DNA from: Cycas panzhihuaensis
Lineage: Eukaryota; Cycadophyta
Assembly: GCA_023213395.1 (NCBI GenBank)
Contig: CM041465.1
Span: 31,255,741 to 31,319,740 of the forward strand
DNA length: 64,000 nucleotides
Reading direction: 5' to 3'
Shown piece by piece: positions 59,919-64,000 of the stretch (positions are counted from its first letter, which is position 1; each line of letters begins with the position of its first letter). The notes beneath the pieces were generated by a model, which saw only the letters and a list, made by a program, of their open reading frames with translations, did not search any database and was not told the origin of the DNA. Made by a program: the position numbers and the translations under genes.

Positions 59919-61456
59919 CTCGAATAATAGGCTACAATATGAATCACACGACACCAAACAAATGTATTAAGGATGGAAATGCACCCTTGTGTCCTCCTCT
60001 GCCTCACGAGCATACTTCTAAAGGTGCCCAATATGGATTATATCCACGTTAAGTGAGCCACTGACTGTTTATGTCTCCTTATCCGTCAATAAATGACCTT
60101 AAATAGCCATTAAATGTCATAACTGATACTCATAATGGCTACAAATATGTGCTCCAAAATAAAGTATGGCTCTACACAGTGATAGTGCACAGTCTCCAAG
60201 TTAGAAAACCACAAAAATTGCCTTGATCCATGCTCAAAATGGCTCAAGGATGCTTCAAATACTAAGAAGGTTCTTCACACTATATAAAAATTCATATATC
60301 AATGATATAAAGGGTCACTTTTTATATTTTTACTTTGAGGGAAATATGCCAAAAGGCATATTCCCAATAAATATGACTTTTCAAATAGGGACGTCTACTT
60401 ATCACTAAACCCATGTGCTTGAAATTGACATCAAAATCATATAAACATAAACTAAGGTTTTAACCTTAGTAATAATGATCAAAGAATGCTAATGTAAAGG
60501 CATGGGTGCTGCATTGAATATCCATGAGCTGCACACTAAGAGATGGGCCAGAGGTTGACTATGTGGGGCTACTCTTCTTCACGAACCTGTATACAGTAAG
60601 TATGGCTGAAAAAACATCCCAGCCACCACCAAAGTCACCTAAATAAAGCCCGCACCAGACTTAGGTTAACTTAGATTAGCCACATCCACCATAAGAGGCA
60701 CCCAACAGTCATAGAAAGAGCCCGACCATCTCTAAAAATTGCCCAGCCAACTTAATAAACACTTCAGCACAATATTATATAGTTGTATAATGCCTTATTA
60801 CTATACACAAGTCTCCAAACTACTCATAGACATCCCAACAATTACTTAAAATAAGGATGTAGGCTCAACAAGATGTATACAACAGAGATAGGAGGGCCAC
60901 ACTTCCAATTAAAGACACTATGACTAAAAAAATAGTAGTTTGATATGATGTTCTGTTATACACTCACTCTAATCTTGGTATAGATGGCTGAAAAACATCC
61001 CAAAAAGGCTCTAATCTCTCCCTTATATAAACAAGATGAATGAAATACCATAAAAGGATTGCCCTTTTTTGAGTTTTATGGTATTTTTGGTGAGAAAATG
61101 ACCAACTTACTTATGTACATAAATGGTTGTCCTCAAAGTTGTTGAATCACCATCAATACATGTTTTGCTTGCTTGAATCACTTCAACAGATTATCAACCA
61201 GCTTTGGATGACCCCTAATGAGCCAACTCCAGCCATAAACGTGGTCTTCATGCCTAAATATTGACTCCAATAGCCCTTACACTCCGTTGAATAGTGATCT
61301 CCACTCCAACAATTATTGATTTTTTCTGTGCCTGCTTTTGTGTGATGCTGGGGTTGATGGACCCTCAAGACTCATCTTGGGTTAGACAGCGTCACCCGAT
61401 AACCAATGATCACACTGCCCCATTCACCGTCAAGCTTTAACTATGCAGGACCTTAT
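59919..61456 (-). other. Leader of copia C
   Basis: About 1.5 kb of untranslated leader between primer site and gag ATG. No protein motif on either strand. Confidence 0.6.
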
Positions 61457-61469
61457 CACTCTGATACCA
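61457..61469 (-). other. Primer-binding site of copia C
   Basis: Minus strand reads TGGTATCAGAGTG immediately next to the 5' LTR, matching the initiator-Met-tRNA site over its first 11 bases. Confidence 0.9.
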
Positions 61470-61832
61470 TATTCGAGAGTATGAAATTATATAGAAATAT
61501 TCCTATATGCAGGATCTTCAACTATACATAGCAAGAAACAAATAGAAAACATAGAAAACAGGTGCACAGTACACAGGAATTTACGTGGGAAACCTTTTCT
61601 GGAAAAAAACCCACCATAAAGAGGATCCTTGATGGATCACTTGATTATTGCACAATGAATACTTGGATTGATAAATATACAAGGCCTCAAAGCAATTATA
61701 CTCTCTCAAGAGGTATCACACAATTAGGGTTGTGACCTGAATAAGTTATACCTTTTGGCTTCATACCCTTTCACTTAATTAAACCACATTAACATTAACT
61801 AAGTGGCTTAATAATTAACTACCACATTAATA
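61470..61832 (-). repeat. 5' LTR of copia C (363 bp)
   Basis: Partner of 55,491-55,855. Shared landmarks include CACAGGAATTTAC, GAGGATCCTTGATGGATCAC and AACATTAACTAAGTGGCTTA. The perfect GTTTT duplication follows. Confidence 0.93.
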
Positions 61833-62262
61833 GTTTTGATTACTGTGGAGAGTGCACTAGCCTGTAGAAGTTTAAATATATAGAGAAACCATGAAAAAAT
61901 AATAAAAAAATAATAAAAACTTGTAAAATATCAAATAAAACCTCAATATAATTTCTCCAAAGGACTATTGGGTTGAATATGCATGCTATTACTATATAAA
62001 TCTAAAGAAATACTAATTAAATGGAGTATACACACAAAAAAATGGCTAAATATTCAATAAAACTATACAAAACTATTAATAAAACTTTATAAAGTGATGA
62101 AATATTAAATGTTTTTGCTTGCCATGAGTAGCTTTAATAGATCTCATTTTCAAAAAATAATAGATCTTCGCTTGATGCCAAATGAAGCTAACTCAAGAAG
62201 CTTCAAATGTAATCCAAGCTCCAAAATGCTAAGTGAAACCAAGATCTAGATCTGATACTAAA
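61833..62262 (-). other. Family A leader and primer site, right of copia C
   Basis: Continuation of the family A leader. Next to the LTR the minus strand reads TTTAGTATCAGATC, a mutated form of the TTTGGTATCAGAGC arrangement at 36,446. Similar to the leader at 32,600-32,931. Confidence 0.7.
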
Positions 62263-62592
62263 TGAAGGTTTGAAATCATGGAGATAGAGAGGAGTAGTAA
62301 CCAATATTCAATCCATTGTAGAGTAAGAGCATAAACTAAATCACATTCTTCAAGCCATGTTTAAGAGTATTATAGATTTCCAAATAGTGGTAGTGTCAAA
62401 AGACACTAGGGTTTATCACCCCATTAAATATATAGTTTGAGGGAGGAGGGAAACCTCCTCAACCTCCAAAATTTAAACAATATTAAAATAATGCTTAACT
62501 CAAGTGAACATCAACCTTACTTGACTTACTTTCATATCTGTGCACTCACATTACAAAAGGTGGGAGTGGGGTGATGAGCATTAACCCCAATA
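62263..62592 (-). repeat. 5' LTR of family A element (330 bp)
   Basis: Minus-strand start TATTGGGGTTAATGC (TG decayed to TA), end AAACCTTCA. It aligns end to end with 52,370-52,700. Confidence 0.9.
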
Positions 62593-64000
62593 TACCATAC
62601 TACCAAAAATCTCTTGAAGGTTTGAGCCTACCTTTGTACCCATTCAATTTTTGGAGTCTAATTTGCGACCTAATTATATACATATTTTTCTACATGATTT
62701 TTAGGATCATTGCCATTCTAAAATATTGAAAATATTATTCATTGTTTCTAAAATCTAATTAGAAATCTTTTACTCAATTCATTCCATAATTTAAAATTAT
62801 TAGCATGGGTATCATACCATGAAAAAACTTGTATTTTTAGGCATAATGGAAATAAGGAATAACAACTTTTTTTTTTGTCATTTATTTTTCAAAAATTGAA
62901 TACAATATTCTAAACATTTTTTTGCTTGGCCTATCTAGCCCCAGAATTTTAGAATTTTTTTAGAAATTTCATTAAAAATATCTATGTTACCTCTAGAATC
63001 TTGTAGGTCTTACTGTACTTCTACTTTATCCTAAAGAATTTAAGGTGGTTTCTCCTTTGAATTTTCTTCTATTCATTCATCTTTTGAAGAGTCAACACAA
63101 TCCTATCATGTAGCAAGAAACTAGTCCTACTTCATCCCATATGTTTTGGAGCTAGTTTATCATATAAGAAGATGACACATTGCTTGGTAATATCAACTGC
63201 AACTAATATTCTATTTCTAAGCATAAACTTACTATAGGTTCTATTTCAATGGCTATAGATAAATCTCTTTCATCATTTTCAATCTTCTTGATCTAAGACC
63301 CATTACAACATAATGATAAAGTTACTACTTTATTACTTGCTAAGTGTATAAAAGTGAACTTCCCCTAGTCTTGAATGGTCTTGGTTGTCAAAATCCATGG
63401 TTTTCCTTGCAATGCAAGGTAGGATTGCCTTTGACTTTGCATACAAACTACCACAAATTCCATGAAAACTATGATTATAGCTACAATGATTGAAATGTTA
63501 ATCAATGTCTCCATTGGTTTAACCCAAAGTTAGTTAATCTAATTGAGTAATTTAGGGTATCTAGCCTTATCAGATCTATCTAAGAAGATTTAGGCAATAT
63601 ATTAACTCTCAATCCTCTATCCAAAATTATTTTACATAAAGTCATTCCTAGGATAACTATAAGAACTCTAGGATCTACCCTATTATCTTTTATTGCCCTC
63701 ATCATTGGCTTCTCAATTTGATCCAAGATTATTTCTTAGAAATAACCAACCTCCTACCACTTAAAAACTACAAAAATGAGAATTGATAGTCCTAATTCTA
63801 TAATCAAATCCTTCATAGCTTGAAGTCTCTGCCAAGGGTTCATACCTTCTTTACTATAAGAGGATGCTTCAGGAACTATTCTTCTTTTATAAGTTTGCCC
63901 TTTAAATCATTGCTCCTCTTGAATATCTTTCTATTGTTCTTCACCCGCGGAAGCTTGAAGAATTTTGACTGCTTCCTAAAGTGTCCACTTTTCAATTACT
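62593..64000 (-). pseudogene. Gypsy polyprotein remnant (protease region), truncated by window end
   Basis: Minus-strand text between about 63,420 and 63,720 includes LDRGLRVNILPKSS, in the place of the D-x-G-S-x-V-N-(V/I)-L-P protease signature. It is followed by MQSQRQSYLALQGKPWILTT, resembling the protease-to-reverse-transcriptase linker of gypsy elements (..Y-x-A-L-L-G-R-P-W-L). Text nearer 62,780-62,850 (WYDTHANNFKLWNELSKRF) looks more like a gypsy gag core. The order does not match a single intact element, so two remnants or a rearrangement may be present. Heavily stopped. The family A element borders it at 62,592. Confidence 0.55.

Larger units (their letters stand above)
55486..61837 (-). 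mobile_element. Copia element C (6,342 bp), complete structure, TSD GTTTT
   Basis: LTRs of 365 bp (55,491-55,855) and 363 bp (61,470-61,832), perfect duplications GTTTT on both sides (55,486-55,490 and 61,833-61,837), polypurine tract, primer site and a full copia gene order on the minus strand. It is the best preserved autonomous element in the window, though the LTRs differ at roughly one position in ten by eye and the polyprotein has scattered stops. Confidence 0.95.
52365..62597 (-). mobile_element. Gag-only family A element, split by copia C
   Basis: The LTRs at 52,370-52,700 (331 bp) and 62,263-62,592 (330 bp) have a polypurine tract next to the first and a primer site next to the second. 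The flanks TAACA and TACCA differ at one base. Removing copia C (6,342 bp plus a duplication of 5) leaves an element of about 3.9 kb. Its only coding trace is a gag at its 3' half, so it depends on proteins from other elements. Confidence 0.85.

Overview
This window reads as repeat-dense intergenic DNA from a large-genome land plant. It is AT-rich, and I see no intact host gene, rRNA or tRNA. What can be identified is almost entirely retrotransposons in several states of decay: Ty1/copia, Ty3/gypsy, an L1-type LINE, a TRIM, a non-autonomous LTR element and a solo LTR. Long nested insertions, strongly eroded reading frames and initiator-Met-tRNA type primer sites are typical of conifers and other gymnosperms, but nothing here fixes the species. 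The one host-like coding trace is a short fragment resembling the N-terminus of the 26S proteasome ATPase RPT5, carried inside a non-autonomous LTR element.

Layout. 1-2.4 kb: unassigned DNA with a GC-richer cluster of tandem repeats (114, 36 and 62 bp periods). 2.5-4.8 kb: 5'-truncated gag-only copia element (family A, + strand) ending in its 3' LTR. 4.8-6.9 kb: unassigned, with an (AT)n tract. 6.95-13.07 kb: full-length L1-type LINE (+) with a 16-bp target-site duplication (TSD). 13.3-16.3 kb: gypsy gag/protease remnant (-), split by a 639-bp solo LTR with a perfect TSD. 16.47-17.65 kb: a 1.2-kb TG/AC/AT compound microsatellite. 17.65-20.5 kb: unassigned. 20.5-27.7 kb: complete but decayed copia element E (-), whose 5' LTR carries a 358-bp TRIM. 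28.4-28.6 kb: a 29-bp minisatellite.

30.1-52.0 kb is a nest built on a Tat/Athila-like gypsy element (-). One gypsy piece (30.1-32.1 kb) is a second copy of 36.9-38.8 kb. Between the two copies lies half of a family A element, into which a 3,494-bp LTR element (B, 32,932-36,425) has inserted. Further right, the gypsy reverse transcriptase is interrupted by copia H (39,837-50,764), itself interrupted by copia I (41,468-46,809). 52.0-52.3 kb is an orphan LTR. 52.37-62.59 kb is a gag-only family A element (-) carrying the 6.3-kb copia C (55,491-61,832, perfect TSD). 62.6-64 kb is gypsy remnant.

Functionally, no locus looks able to make a complete working protein. The autonomous elements (LINE, copia C, E and I) have recognisable domain sets interrupted by in-frame stops. 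In the LINE most of these stops are TAG codons that C-to-T decay of CAG or TGG would produce. The main content is therefore evolutionary: exact element boundaries, TSDs and nesting order allow a relative history of insertions, one probable unequal exchange and one gene-fragment capture to be reconstructed.
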